Of a stretch of DNA of 64,000 nucleotides, positions 37,250 to 48,007 are shown in pieces; the stretch's first letter is position 1; the number at the start of each line of letters is the position of its first letter. Under the pieces are notes generated by a model, which saw nothing but the letters and a program-made list of their open reading frames with translations, had not been told where the DNA came from and searched no databases. The translations under genes were made by a program, and so were the position numbers. The stretch covers positions 434,001 through 498,000 of the forward strand of contig CAJQUW010004613.1 of assembly GCA_907163375.1 (NCBI GenBank), given 5' to 3'. The DNA is from Prostheceraeus crozeri. Its lineage: Eukaryota > Platyhelminthes > Polycladida > Euryleptidae.

Positions 37250-39180
37250 TCTCTCCCCCTCTCAAAAAACTCAAAAAAGTACGAGTACATGTAAATCACT
37301 ACTTGATTTTGTAGAATCCTGGTACCGGTCGATTTTGGCGAAGGTTATATCCAGTTACAGGTAATTCCAGATTCGCAGAACCCGCAGTCGGAGGGTTTAA
37401 ATTGACTTCAGGGCTTATATCCAACATTAGACCATCACCTTCTTCAGTTGTGAAATCAGAATTTCTTGCTAAAGATAAGAATCGTTGGTTGACCAATACT
37501 TTCCGCCCAGATCTCAACTGCACCAACCAAGTTCCGCGATCGGCCCGTCTGAGGATGACTCCCATAATTGCTAAAGACATCACTTTTCTTTCTCCCGAGG
37601 AGAACCAAAACTCTGTCACCAGCTTTGTACTCTATAATACCAGCCTTTCGACGCCGATTGAGGGATTCATACTGTGAACGTGTATCTTTTACCCGAATCT
37701 GAAGAGGCTTTTATTGTTTTAGCTTCATTCTGAATGTATTGGGCATTTCACGCTTAAACATGAGTAAAAAAGGTGAGAAACCAGTCATTGAATGTGGCAT
37801 TGCCCGCATCTCAAAAAGACATTGTAATAACGCCTTATCAAACGATTTTCTTTCATATAAAAGTTTGTCAAGTCGAGCCTTTAGAGATCCATGCATCCTT
37901 TCCACCACTCCATTGGCTTCAGGATAATAAACGCTTGAAAAAACATGTCGAACTCCATGTCGAGAGAAAAATTTATCGATTTCAGCACTAGTAAAAGCTG
38001 GACCATTGTCACTTATGATCACTCGTGGAAATCCAAACATGGAAAATAAATGTGATAAACACTGTATAACAGTTGAAGCGTCAGACGAATTAATCTTGTA
38101 TGCAAATGGATACCTGGAGAAATAATCGATTGCTGTAAACAGTAGTCGGGCAGATGGACCAGTGAAATCGATGGCGATAGTGTCCCATGGATCATCAACA
38201 AGATTCACAACAGATTTCAAAGGCACGTAACGCGGAGTTCTCTGAAACCGAGCACAAGTTTCACAGTTTTTGACGAAATTTTCAATATCGGCAGTCATTT
38301 TGGGCCAATAGAATTAAAACCGAAGCATTTGTTTAACCTTTTAAACACCCGAGTGACCGACGTGTGCTTGAGACATTGCTTTTTGTCGCAAAGATCGTGG
38401 GAGAATTATCCTTGAATTCAGTAGTGAAATATCATTTTCACCGATAGTGATGTCCGTTCTTCTATGAAAGTAGGTAGAATTTCTTGCAGCTTTCCCTTGC
38501 CAGTTTGATGGAACTGCGGCTCTCAAAGATGATATTTCTGTATCAACCATTCCTTCATTCAATATGTCTTGAATGTTTACAGGTGCACAATCTGCTATCA
38601 GGCATGCCATAGAGTCGGCATATTCAATATCAGTAGGCAACGTTGACAGTACTGGGTGTATGGAAAGAGCATCAGCATACTGATTGTCGCAGCCACGAAT
38701 ATGCTCAACTTGGAAGGAAAACTGTTGGAGCGCCAGCATCCATCTTTGAATACGGAGCGGTAATTTATCGATGGGCTTGTTAAAGAAGCTGATCAATGGC
38801 TTGTTGTCAGTCTGAATAACAAATTTGGATCCTACCAAGAAGGAACGAAGTCGTTGAACGGAAAAAACAATTGCTAGAAACTCCCTTTCGATTTGAGAAT
38901 ATCGAGATTCAACTTCAGTCAGTTTGCGTGACACAAACATAACAGGTAAGTCTTGCATAAGCACTGGCAACTCCGATACCTGACGCATCGGTTCTCAAGT
39001 AGATAGGTTTCTGACGATCGAAGAATGCGAGTGGAGAACTAGTTTTCAACATAACTTGAATGACTGAGGTCATTAAAGGGCTTGGGCTTCAGTGTGTGAA
39101 CTGAACTCTGTAAAGCTCATCGAGGACTTCGCGAAGAAGGTTAGTAATGGTTAAGTTTCACTGGGTCTTTCTCCATCTAA
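36982..39180 (-). mobile_element. Ty3/Gypsy LTR element, 5'-truncated
   Basis: On the minus strand, in order: RNase H (LRTDAS near 38990, FVIQTDNKPLISFF, LQQFSFQVEHIRGCDNQYAD), integrase with core (WDTIAIDFTGPSARLLFTAIDYF, split here for length: IAIDFTGPSA, RVIISDNGPAFTS, YYPEANGVVERMHG), a C-terminal region (37299-37620), a polypurine stretch GAGAGGGGGAGAGA and one LTR. Gag, protease, reverse transcriptase and the 5' LTR are missing. It is a broken fossil with about two or three breaks in what remains. Clade not assigned. Confidence 0.85.
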
Positions 39181-39184
39181 AATG

Positions 39185-41440
39185 TATTAGTATAACTGTT
39201 GCAGGTCACTCGGGATGAACAGCAGCGCCAGTGCCTTCCGAGATCGTGGAGTCTCAAAGGGAAGCCGAACGAAGGCTGACTGCCTATTAATTGAACATAG
39301 AGCGACAGTGAAGCGGGAGTGTTGGCCATAAGTTCTTTATTGGGCTTTTTCAATGAAATATAACACCAAATTAGCACTTCCTACTATCATTTTCATACAA
39401 AAGTTTGATAACCTTGAGGTACCACTTAACGTTGACAAATTTTACTAGGTCACTTTCTCACTAAGTGGCACATTTTACTGAGGTGGGAACATAGAAAATC
39501 GAGGAAAAAATTCTGGTCCACCCTAATGCCCATTCACTGACAAGCATCTACATTCTACATGTATTTATTCGAATTTTCATTTCCTGCAAATGTTTGTTGC
39601 TGGCGCGAATTCCCCCCCCCATGCGAGAGTTTCATAAATATAGCCAGAATGGTCACTGTCTATTAGATATTATCAGTCAGTATCTATTAGATACTTGACT
39701 TTTGATACTTATTGGTCAGTTGTAAAGAAAATTTGATGCTGCTGTTGGCCGGGAAAACCCGTGAAAAACCCCGTACTAATAAAAACTGTACACCTGAGTT
39801 GTAATCGCACAATATGACGCTACATCTTTACTACGTCAGCATCCACAGCAAATTGGGTAAAACTAGTCATCATTCTAAACATCAACTCCAATAGCTTGGA
39901 AAATCTTATTGAAATGACATGATTTGTGAGATTTTAAAATTCATCTAGCTTACTTTGCAATTGACTTCGATCCTTGGTACCAAGTAAAACTCTGCTGCAC
40001 TTCCTTAGATAGTAGAATATCCGGCTTCGGCGGTCTGTACCTTTCGCTATTCCAAAAGATACAGTTCAGTTGTCGGATGCGTAAGGGGAAATGCTTCATT
40101 GAGGACTGAGTCACTGGTACTCTTGGTAGTTCCAGAAGATGACAGAAAGAAAGAAACAATTCATCTGTTTTATGGGAAAGATCTCGTCTTTTTTTCTTTG
40201 GTCTCGCAAGTACACACAGCATGTGAAAGTTCGAGTGAGGAATGTAGTGGCAAGAAGAGATGGCGAACAATTGAACGCTGCTCGCCACCCTGCATGTGCT
40301 TGATTGCGTCAACCGTGAGGCCGCCATCATCAATAGCATCATGGACTCATGGATCGATCACCCGAGGGTGGTCGATGCCTGTCCTTCCAAATTTTAGCTT
40401 TGATCGAGTTCGGCGATCTCCTACTCTTAGACCATTTGCCTTCCACTTTGAGCCAAGCTTTGTGTTTCCGCTATGGTCTGCCATATTATGTGGAAATGCA
40501 CTGTCACTCGTAAAAAGTGCCTGTTGACGAATATCAAATTATGCGGTTTGTCTTGTCAGTAGACCTACTTTAAGTTTGCTTCTTTACCAGGTAGACTTAT
40601 GTGAATTTTATTCCACAAACGGATGAGAGGAAGTTTTTCGATTATTCCAAGCTTATGATGAAAATGTTTTTGGCATGTGGATTTTTATCGAACATTTTTT
40701 GTTAGAAGCATGTGTTGTTATTCTTCGTTGTTGGTGACGCTTGAAAGCATGGGCACAAAGTTTCAGATAGGAGAGCTCTGAAATATAGACCATATAGACT
40801 TCTCTGAGATGTAAACTAAATCCAGCATGAAGAGCGGGATATAAATCCCCCGGTTCGAATATTTTCCTCGAAGACATTTTTCACTAGTCGGACCGGACCG
40901 TTAACGGAGGAGTCTGTCAAAGGGCAACAGAGACACCCCAACATGCGAAGAAATTTTGCACAATAAGGCCGAAGCCAAATATTGTGCATTTTACGCAGCT
41001 CAGTCACTGACTCCTTTGCAAAAGCAACTCCGAAGACTTCAAGGAAGTGATGATCAAATCGTATGAATTTTGCGGCATAACCACATCAAAGAAAATATTT
41101 CCTGTGTGCAGAAAAGGAAGTCCAGTCGATGATGCATATTCTTTTAGTGGAAGATGATCCTCCTCCTGAGGTGACTTCTCAGGTCGTTGAACCTGCAAAT
41201 AGAGATGCTATCCTTTTCTCCACTTCCGATGATGTACTCAAATACGATCAGTGATGAAAGCCTTGAAAACAAAACATTCATGTGAGCTCAATTTTGAATT
41301 GTTGAGGGTTGCCACTTGTTTTGTGTATGTATTTGCAGACCAGTCTGTTAAATTCTGCAAATGGTTTGTACTCTTCAATGCGGTCGGTATTTTTAAGTGG
41401 CATCTAATTTCAGTAAATGAGAGCCTGAATAAAAGCTTGG
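39185..41440. other. No secure gene; repeat relic and two weak coding hints
   Basis: A repeat at about 39655-39790 (TACTTGACTTTTGATACT, GTCAGTTGTAAAGAAAATTT, CCGGGAAAAC) is related to 21570-21660. On the minus strand about 40225-40490 reads in part MADHSGNTKLGSKWKANGLR and DDGGLTVDAIKHM with a stop between, possibly a degraded exon. On the plus strand 41142-41253 could be a terminal exon (see findings). None is recognised. Confidence 0.35.
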
Positions 41441-42970
41441 AAAGTTAAGATGGATAACTGACTGGCAAAATAGGCATGAAGAATCTCAATATGTGCACCT
41501 AGCCAGGATGATAGATAGAAATCAGCAGGTTTTAACAGATGAGGTACATATCATAGGTAGATGGGAAGAGTACTGCATGAATGAAGAAAACCTGATGATA
41601 GAAAGACGGATATAGTCAAGGTAGGAGACTGAGGTGGATGAGTTAGATGAAATGGATGTCTGTAAGGCTTTGAAGCGGATGAAATATGTGAAGGCAGTTG
41701 GTTCTGATGATATTCCAGTGGAAGCTTGGATATTGTTGGGTTGGACAGGAATATAATTGTTTACGGCAGTGTTACGAAAAACTTACGGAGACAGAGCGGA
41801 TAACAGACGAGTGGAGGGAAAGTACATTGATCCATGTTTCAAAAAGAAAGGATGCATCCAACCCATCTCACCCCATCCATACTCTGAAGCTATGGGAAAA
41901 GATAATTGCTAAAGAGGTTGCGTTTCACGTCAGCAATTTGGATTCATGCTGGCGAGAAGCACGTCAGATGCCATCTTTGCACTGCGTCAGTTGATGGAAT
42001 CATACAAGGAAGGCCAAAAGGGTCCTCATTTTGTATTGATTGATCGGGAGAAGGCGTACGGTCGAGTACCAAGGCAGGAGGTATGGAACTTTCTGAAGAA
42101 AGTGGAAGAAAAGTACATCTGCCTGATTCAGGATGTGTATGAAAAGAGCAGGACGAGAGTATGATGTGCAGCGGTTACACGGAAGACTTCGAAGTCAAGG
42201 TTGGGCTTCATCGAGGCTCGGCCCCTAGCCCGTTCTTGTTTGTGGTCATCATAGACTGCCTAGCAAATGAGATCCAGAGAACGGCGCCATGGGATATGCG
42301 GACGATGTTGTGGGTAGCGGAGAAACGCAATAGGAAGTGCAGCAAAGGCTAGAAGTATAGAGAGAATCGATGGAAAAGAGATGAATGAAGGTGAGCAGGC
42401 AAAAGACGGAACATATGAGACTATAAGAAGTGCTACAAGTGAGTGAATTCAAATAACGAATCGACGGTGCAAGCAGATGTTGGATCGGACAGAGGTGGCA
42501 AAACGAATCCAAGCTGGTTGGAGTGTTTGGAAAAGGATTACAGGAGTCATGTGCGACAGGAAAGTGCCAAAGAAAGTGAAGGTGGAAATGAAATCGGTGA
42601 TGTTATACGGAATGGAGACGGTGGTGGCGACGAAAGCACCAGAGGAAAAGATGCAAGTATTAGAAATGTACATTTTTTGATGGTCGTCGGACCTGATAAA
42701 GTTGGACAGAGTAAGAAATGAGAACACCGGAAAGCGAGTGCAGAACGACTGAGATGGCTGGGGCACGTGACGAGGGGAGAGTTGGATTATGTGTGAAGAG
42801 AGAGAAATGGAGATCGGGAAACGAAAGAAAGGGCGGCCAAAGAGGAGATAGATGGATTGCACGAAAAAGGATATGATGGCCACGGGATTGGCGGAAGAAG
42901 ATGCAAAGGATAGGAGGCGATGGAGGAATGGAATCCGGAGTTCGAGTGATATCCGAACCGGCGACCCCAT
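41440..42970 (+). mobile_element. RTE-type LINE, 5'-truncated and broken
   Basis: Plus-strand motifs run in order: EVHIIGRWEEYCMNEEN, KAVGSDDIPVEAW, GFMLARSTSDAIFALRQLME (motif before A), VLIDREKAYGRVPRQEVWNF (motif A), GYTEDFEVKVGLHRGSAPSP (motif B), then AKRIQAGWSVWKRITGVMCD, VMLYGMETVVATKAPEEKMQ and GHVTRGELDYV near the end. These match RTE-clade LINEs widespread in fish and invertebrates. The endonuclease is gone and there are many stops and frame changes, including around the catalytic YADD region. It lies upstream of the 4E-BP exon. Confidence 0.85.
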
Positions 42971-42989
42971 ATGAAGTGGGAACAAAACC

Positions 42990-44077
42990 CGAGGAAGATC
43001 TATTTTCAGTGAGAGATAATATAGGGATGTCAATGGTATTTTGTAAGTAATGGAAGCCCATTCTAAGGTATGGCTGATTTGTTTAGGTATGCAAGTTCAT
43101 GCTATCCTATTCCTTAATGCATAAATGATTTCATCTTCTGGCCGCAGTGTCTATCACTACGACATGTCAGTAATGATTAATGAATACTCGCCGAAGTTTC
43201 GTTTAATATGCAAATCGTGTCCCAAATCACCCCGCGTATAGCTGCAAGTTAAAATAGGAGCTGTCGATGTTGAATGATTGAGCTAGACTTGTTGAAGATT
43301 CCTGATATTGGATGAAATGGCAGCTATTCATTAGGCTTTTTTCCCAATTTCATGTTTCAATTGATGATGCAACTCAATATGTAGTTACTCTTTATAGTGT
43401 CTGTCGTCTGTGTTCCAAGTGAAAGATTGTCGTTTGCCAGGGTAGGTACATGCCACACTCTTTCTTGACCCAGTTATCATCTGGCTTCCTATTTCTTTTA
43501 CTGTTTGAGGTAATTTTTAACTTCAATTGTGATACTGTATTTTGGAAATGTTAAGTCCACATGACAGCGGCAGCGTGTTGCGTGTATAGCTGATAAAACA
43601 TAAGCATAGCCTGTATAGCATATCGCAGTTGTCACTTTGAGGTGAATAGCTTTATAAGAGTATCTTCATTCGCATGCATGTTTTTCGTGATATTCCTACC
43701 AATATTTCTTCAAATCCAGGAGTACTTTTTTAAGTTGATCATTTAGGATACACCCACCGTTCAATTTACTATTTCGAATGCGGCTTTTGTTCATGAATCA
43801 TTTTGCATAACGCACATGAGCAGGAAATTACGGAAGAACACTAATCATGAAGATTATCACAACATTGACTGTCCTATGTATGCCTTCGACAGCATGCATT
43901 CATTTAGAAATTATTACTACTATTTTTTGCAATTTTTTGCTTAAATTTTGCGGGAGAAATAGCATTTTATTAGTAAAGTTCTCATTTCAAAACCTAACTC
44001 AACCACTGAATCCAAAACTTGGCAAAACCCTTGGCGGCCGTATGTACATTTATGCATTTAGAATGTCGCTTTTGCAG
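42990..44077. other. Upstream sequence or intron of 4E-BP, no recognised element
   Basis: AT-rich, no protein recognised. If the 44078 acceptor is used, the right-hand part is an intron and the first (5' UTR or short coding) exon lies somewhere to the left. Confidence 0.45.
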
Positions 44078-44385
44078 GGTCATGAACAGTGAAGGCCGTG
44101 AAATACCTACCCGTCGCGTCGTGGTAACTGACCCTGCCAATATGCCATCAACATACAGCACAACACCAGGCGGCACCATTTTCGGCACAACACCAGGAGG
44201 TACACGGATAGTCTATGACAGAGCTTTCCTTCTTCAATGTCGAAACTCTCCTGCAGCACGAACTCCACCAAGCAATTTACCAAAAATACCAGGGGTTACT
44301 TGTACAGAGGCAAATCGCGAACTTTCAAATGGAGAAGAGAATGGAGTCCAAACACCTGTCGAACGGACGCGGCGAACTTACAGAG
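44078..44385 (+). CDS. EIF4EBP: eIF4E-binding protein (4E-BP/Thor), main coding exon
   Basis: Translation from the ATG at 44082 reads [20 protein letters not shown], then [33 protein letters not shown] and [22 protein letters not shown] is the Yx4L-hydrophobic motif that docks on eIF4E and blocks cap-dependent translation. Both TTPGG threonines and the RNSP and RTPP sites, phosphorylated under TOR control in known 4E-BPs, are present. REIPT occupies the place of the RAIP motif. A CTTTTGCAG acceptor ends at 44077 and a GTAACT donor follows 44385 (phase 1). An in-frame ATG at 44019 exists but would include the apparent splice site. The C-terminal TOS-bearing exon is not identified. Confidence 0.92.
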
Positions 44386-45199
44386 GTAACTGATATACCT
44401 TAACTTAATCTAATATCTGATTATTGATCGACTTTATGATACTCCTGCCAAGGATCAATCTTCAAAAAAATTGTTGAACTTGATGCAAACTCGTAGCAAA
44501 TAAGATCCCTTAAAGATGCGCTTGCGAAGGTTTTCGGTTTCCATTTTATTGTATATAGTTGAAAATACTGATTCTAGCTACTTGAATCAGTCTACTCAAA
44601 AGTCGCCCAAACCGAATCGTCAATGCGTAAAAGCGATGCAAAAGTTCCCGATGACGTCATTGGTGATTCCCAATGAGAGTGAAATACCAATAACCTTCCT
44701 GCGACCGCTACGAGTCTCTGACGATATTGGTCAGACAAAAGAGCATAATATCGCAAATTCTTTGACTTGTCGACTTCGGCGAAGTGGTCAGAACATACAC
44801 GACTTGTGTTTATTAGGAGTAAAATTTTCCATCCTATGCTTCGGTACCATTTAATGGACAAGGAATTTTTCGTTGGAAATCTGTATAGGAGCTAATACTT
44901 CTACTTTCAGTATTGATGACGTTGATGCATTCGAAGACAGCATCGTGCCATTTTTACAGCAAACTTGGAATGAAATTCCAGATGAAAATGCTGCTATTTG
45001 AAATGATGCGCTTGCATTTTGATGTTGTTCGTAACTGTGCGTGATAAGAATGCAATTCATTCATCGATGCGTCCAAAATCTGACGCTTGCGTGCACGCTC
45101 CGATCCTGTTCCCATGCTATTGTCCTCACGCACAGATCACCAATGACGACATCACGTATTTTCATTCAGTTCTAGCTACTTAATGATAATTTGACAGAG

Positions 45200-45234
45200 T
45201 GCCTCCTAGGAGGTTTAAAACCTCTTAGGAGGCA
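45200..45234. repeat. Palindrome TGCCTCCTAGGAGG, double copy hairpin
   Basis: TGCCTCCTAGGAGGTTT (45200-45216) is followed by AAACCTCTTAGGAGGCA (45218-45234). The two halves pair with one mismatch, and each half is itself built on CCTCCTAGGAGG. It is the largest member of the series. Confidence 0.85.
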
Positions 45235-46121
45235 TTTTCCTTGCTCTTTGTGAAACAATTCGCAATTGCATAATCATATTTATGCCTTAACTTTCTGCTC
45301 TGCAATGTGATGATCAGACACAGTCATAACCAGCAACTGGTATAGATTGCATCAGTTTTAGACAAATAGTGTAGATTTAAAGATTCAGATGCGATACAGT
45401 GTGTTGGAAAAATCAAGGAAAATAGTGTTGGAAAATTGAGCAGAATGAATGCCATTTTATAATTTGTAATTTGACTGAGGACATTTCTTTACCTGTCATG
45501 CTTCCAACTAGTAAATCCGACTAAAATTTTGACCTCTGACATCTCCTTTATCTGAATATTCCAAAATATGTAGATATTTTAAGTATTTATGAGCTAGTAA
45601 TTAAAGCCATGCGAGGTAGATCATGCATCACAAATAAAAGAGCGGGTTTTGCGTCGATGACAACTATTTCATACAGTGCAGAATGTATACAAAAGTTTTT
45701 ATCTGATGCGCAAGTTTTTCAACCACACCGAGTACATGGTTGTTAAAAGTGCCTCCCATGAAGCATTTTTGCAATGGAGGATCATTATCAAATTTTAGCT
45801 TTATTCTTGAAGCAAAATTTATCTTTCATTGAGCGGACAGTATTGCATGCGCTATTTTGGATGTAAAAGTATCAACTGATTAGTCAATTTGTTTATTTGC
45901 GATCAATAAAACTGATATTGCTGAATTCGAATCACATGTAAGTTTATGGCGAGTGACCTGACGATAAATTATTTCTGAAATGGAACTTTTCCGACAATAG
46001 ACGGCTGCGAAAAAGAAGAAATTAAGTATCTGATGATTTACATTCGAAGGAATTCTTCATAGAACCATCTCATGAGGCCTCTGATCATGAGCACTTATAT
46101 TTATTTCAGATATCATAACTA

Positions 46122-46133
46122 CCTCCTAGGAGG
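46122..46133. repeat. Palindrome CCTCCTAGGAGG
   Basis: Perfect 12-bp core in the context ACTACCTCCTAGGAGGCATT, the right flank CATTT being shared with the other members. Confidence 0.85.
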
Positions 46134-47626
46134 CATTTCTATGCTTTCCAATTTTAACTTTTTAGTGTAAAGATGCATCAATATTCTAAACCAATGATAG
46201 ACGACGACAAACGTCCATGTCAATACTGGATAAGTCTCAAAAACCAATGATCAGGATCATGCTCCATGTAGGTCTATTGCATGCAATCAAGTTCAAGCGA
46301 TGAGAATACGATACAAAATCCTCGATGTCTTTGATTTTCAACACCACTTTTCTCTCACTATAACATTTTTTCGTAATCATTCCTGTTTCTTGATGTATTT
46401 ACCAGCAGTCACAATTTGTTGAAGCACATAGGATATTCAATACTTCATATAGCTCATCTCACAGAGGTTATGAAAATATACATGTATAGCGGATGAAGCA
46501 TGACGGAATCTACATTGGCCGTGGTAAAACTGTAATCAAATTATTAGTAGATTACAGGCAGATCTAATATTTATCAATCTACAACTCAGAAGATTATGCA
46601 ACAATAGGCTATTCACATCCGCTTCATTATTAGTAGATGCAAAATTACTATATAGGCCTCTTGTCTATATATATGTAGACTACAAATTCACGACAATTGC
46701 AATGAAAGTGGGTAAGATCAAAAGCATCAATGAAAAATATTTTTACAGTGAAATTTATCACCTTATCAATTTCTTGTACCTGCATTGTATATACAATGTT
46801 TCATTCATTTCGAAAACAGTCCTGCCGAGCTGACAGAAATTGCATCCTAATTCTGAAGGGTGCTATTTTTCTTAATCAATTTTTGATAAAAAACAGTTGA
46901 CCAACATTTGCGCTGGATTTGATTATCTCTACATCGCTGCATTCCTTTTGATTTTCCAAATGCATTTGAAATCCTTTTTCGCATCTCTTTTCGATTCCAT
47001 CTAGATCTTTCTTCGAGAAATACGTTGTTGTATGGCGGGAGTTGCTGATACAAACAACTCAAAATCGGTAGTATGGGATTCATGCATTGTTTACCAGGCG
47101 TCTTCAAATCCAATTGACTCCACTTCAGTGTGAATAATGAATCCACGGGAAATGTTTCAAGTATTCAGCATGCAGCCACATTTGGTCTTGAATTATGTCA
47201 TGACTGAGTTTGTGAAGGTTCTCTTATGAAACTGGTTAAAAAGATTAATATAAGCTGGGCAGTTTATTTCATTCAAAGTAAGTTAGATTTCACTGATCCA
47301 AATAATCAATCTCCTACGATAACTCGGTACAGCTCGGTAGTAGGCCTCTACCTTGTCAGTCTCAGACTAGTCGGTGTTTTTGATGACTCCAATTCCTTTA
47401 CATGCAATTATTCATTATTCTTCATGATTTCTTTTCCTTCTAGTAATTCGACTTAAAGAAGTCTTATTAGACCCCCATCACAGAGCAATATCTTGCCGAT
47501 TGGTCATGATTTTCTTGTGATTTTCATTTTACCAGTCAAGTTTCTGTGGTATGCTTTCACCGTAATCTCATATGCACAAGAAATATCTAAGCAGTAACCG
47601 TTCCCTCTAAATTCCTGATCAGAAAA

Positions 47627-47644
47627 ATGCCTCCTAGGAGGCAT
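47627..47644. repeat. 18-bp perfect palindrome ATGCCTCCTAGGAGGCAT
   Basis: Perfect palindrome of 18 bp containing the same core, followed by ATTTC. Confidence 0.85.
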
Positions 47645-47991
47645 ATTTCAAGTTTGATTTTCAGTATTAATAGAATTCATATGAACGTGACATGAGAACT
47701 GCTATTTATCCATTGAATTTGTATTTTGTATTTAACTTCCAAAGTTAGGAGAGTGAGAGACTTTTTTACGTCTCCTTCAGTCAAAAGAAAAAAAATTCAC
47801 ATTTCTTGATAATTTTTGCCGTCGATTCTATCATGTATTTTCCTTTGGGAGTAAGATGCATAAGGTTAAATTAATCTTATTTTCTTGGAATGTGTGATGT
47901 AATGCTTGCAGTGAAATAGGTGGCTACGATTATTTACCTTCTAAATTTAATTGAAGAGTGCACATATTCAGACATTCATGAAAATTGAAAC

Positions 47992-48007
47992 TACCTCCTG
48001 GGAGGTA
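47992..48007. repeat. Palindrome variant TACCTCCTGGGAGGTA
   Basis: Seven-base arms TACCTCC/GGAGGTA match; the centre differs from the series core by one base (CTGG for CTAGG spacing). It is followed by TTTTC as in the other members. Confidence 0.75.

Noticed and set aside
37739-37991. Plus-strand frames over the Gypsy integrase
   Set aside because: Antisense shadows of the integrase on the minus strand.
42449-43061. Long minus-strand frames over the RTE element
   Set aside because: Antisense shadows of the LINE tail, which reads correctly on the plus strand.
44019-44078. ATG at 44019 as the 4E-BP start
   Set aside because: The extra residues ([20 protein letters not shown]) do not resemble 4E-BP N-termini, and a good 3' splice site lies between it and the ATG at 44082.
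44911-45000. Frame SIDDVDAFEDSIVPFLQQTW as the 4E-BP C-terminal exon
   Set aside because: The phase does not fit the 44385 donor, and the end lacks a recognisable TOS motif; kept only as a question in the findings.
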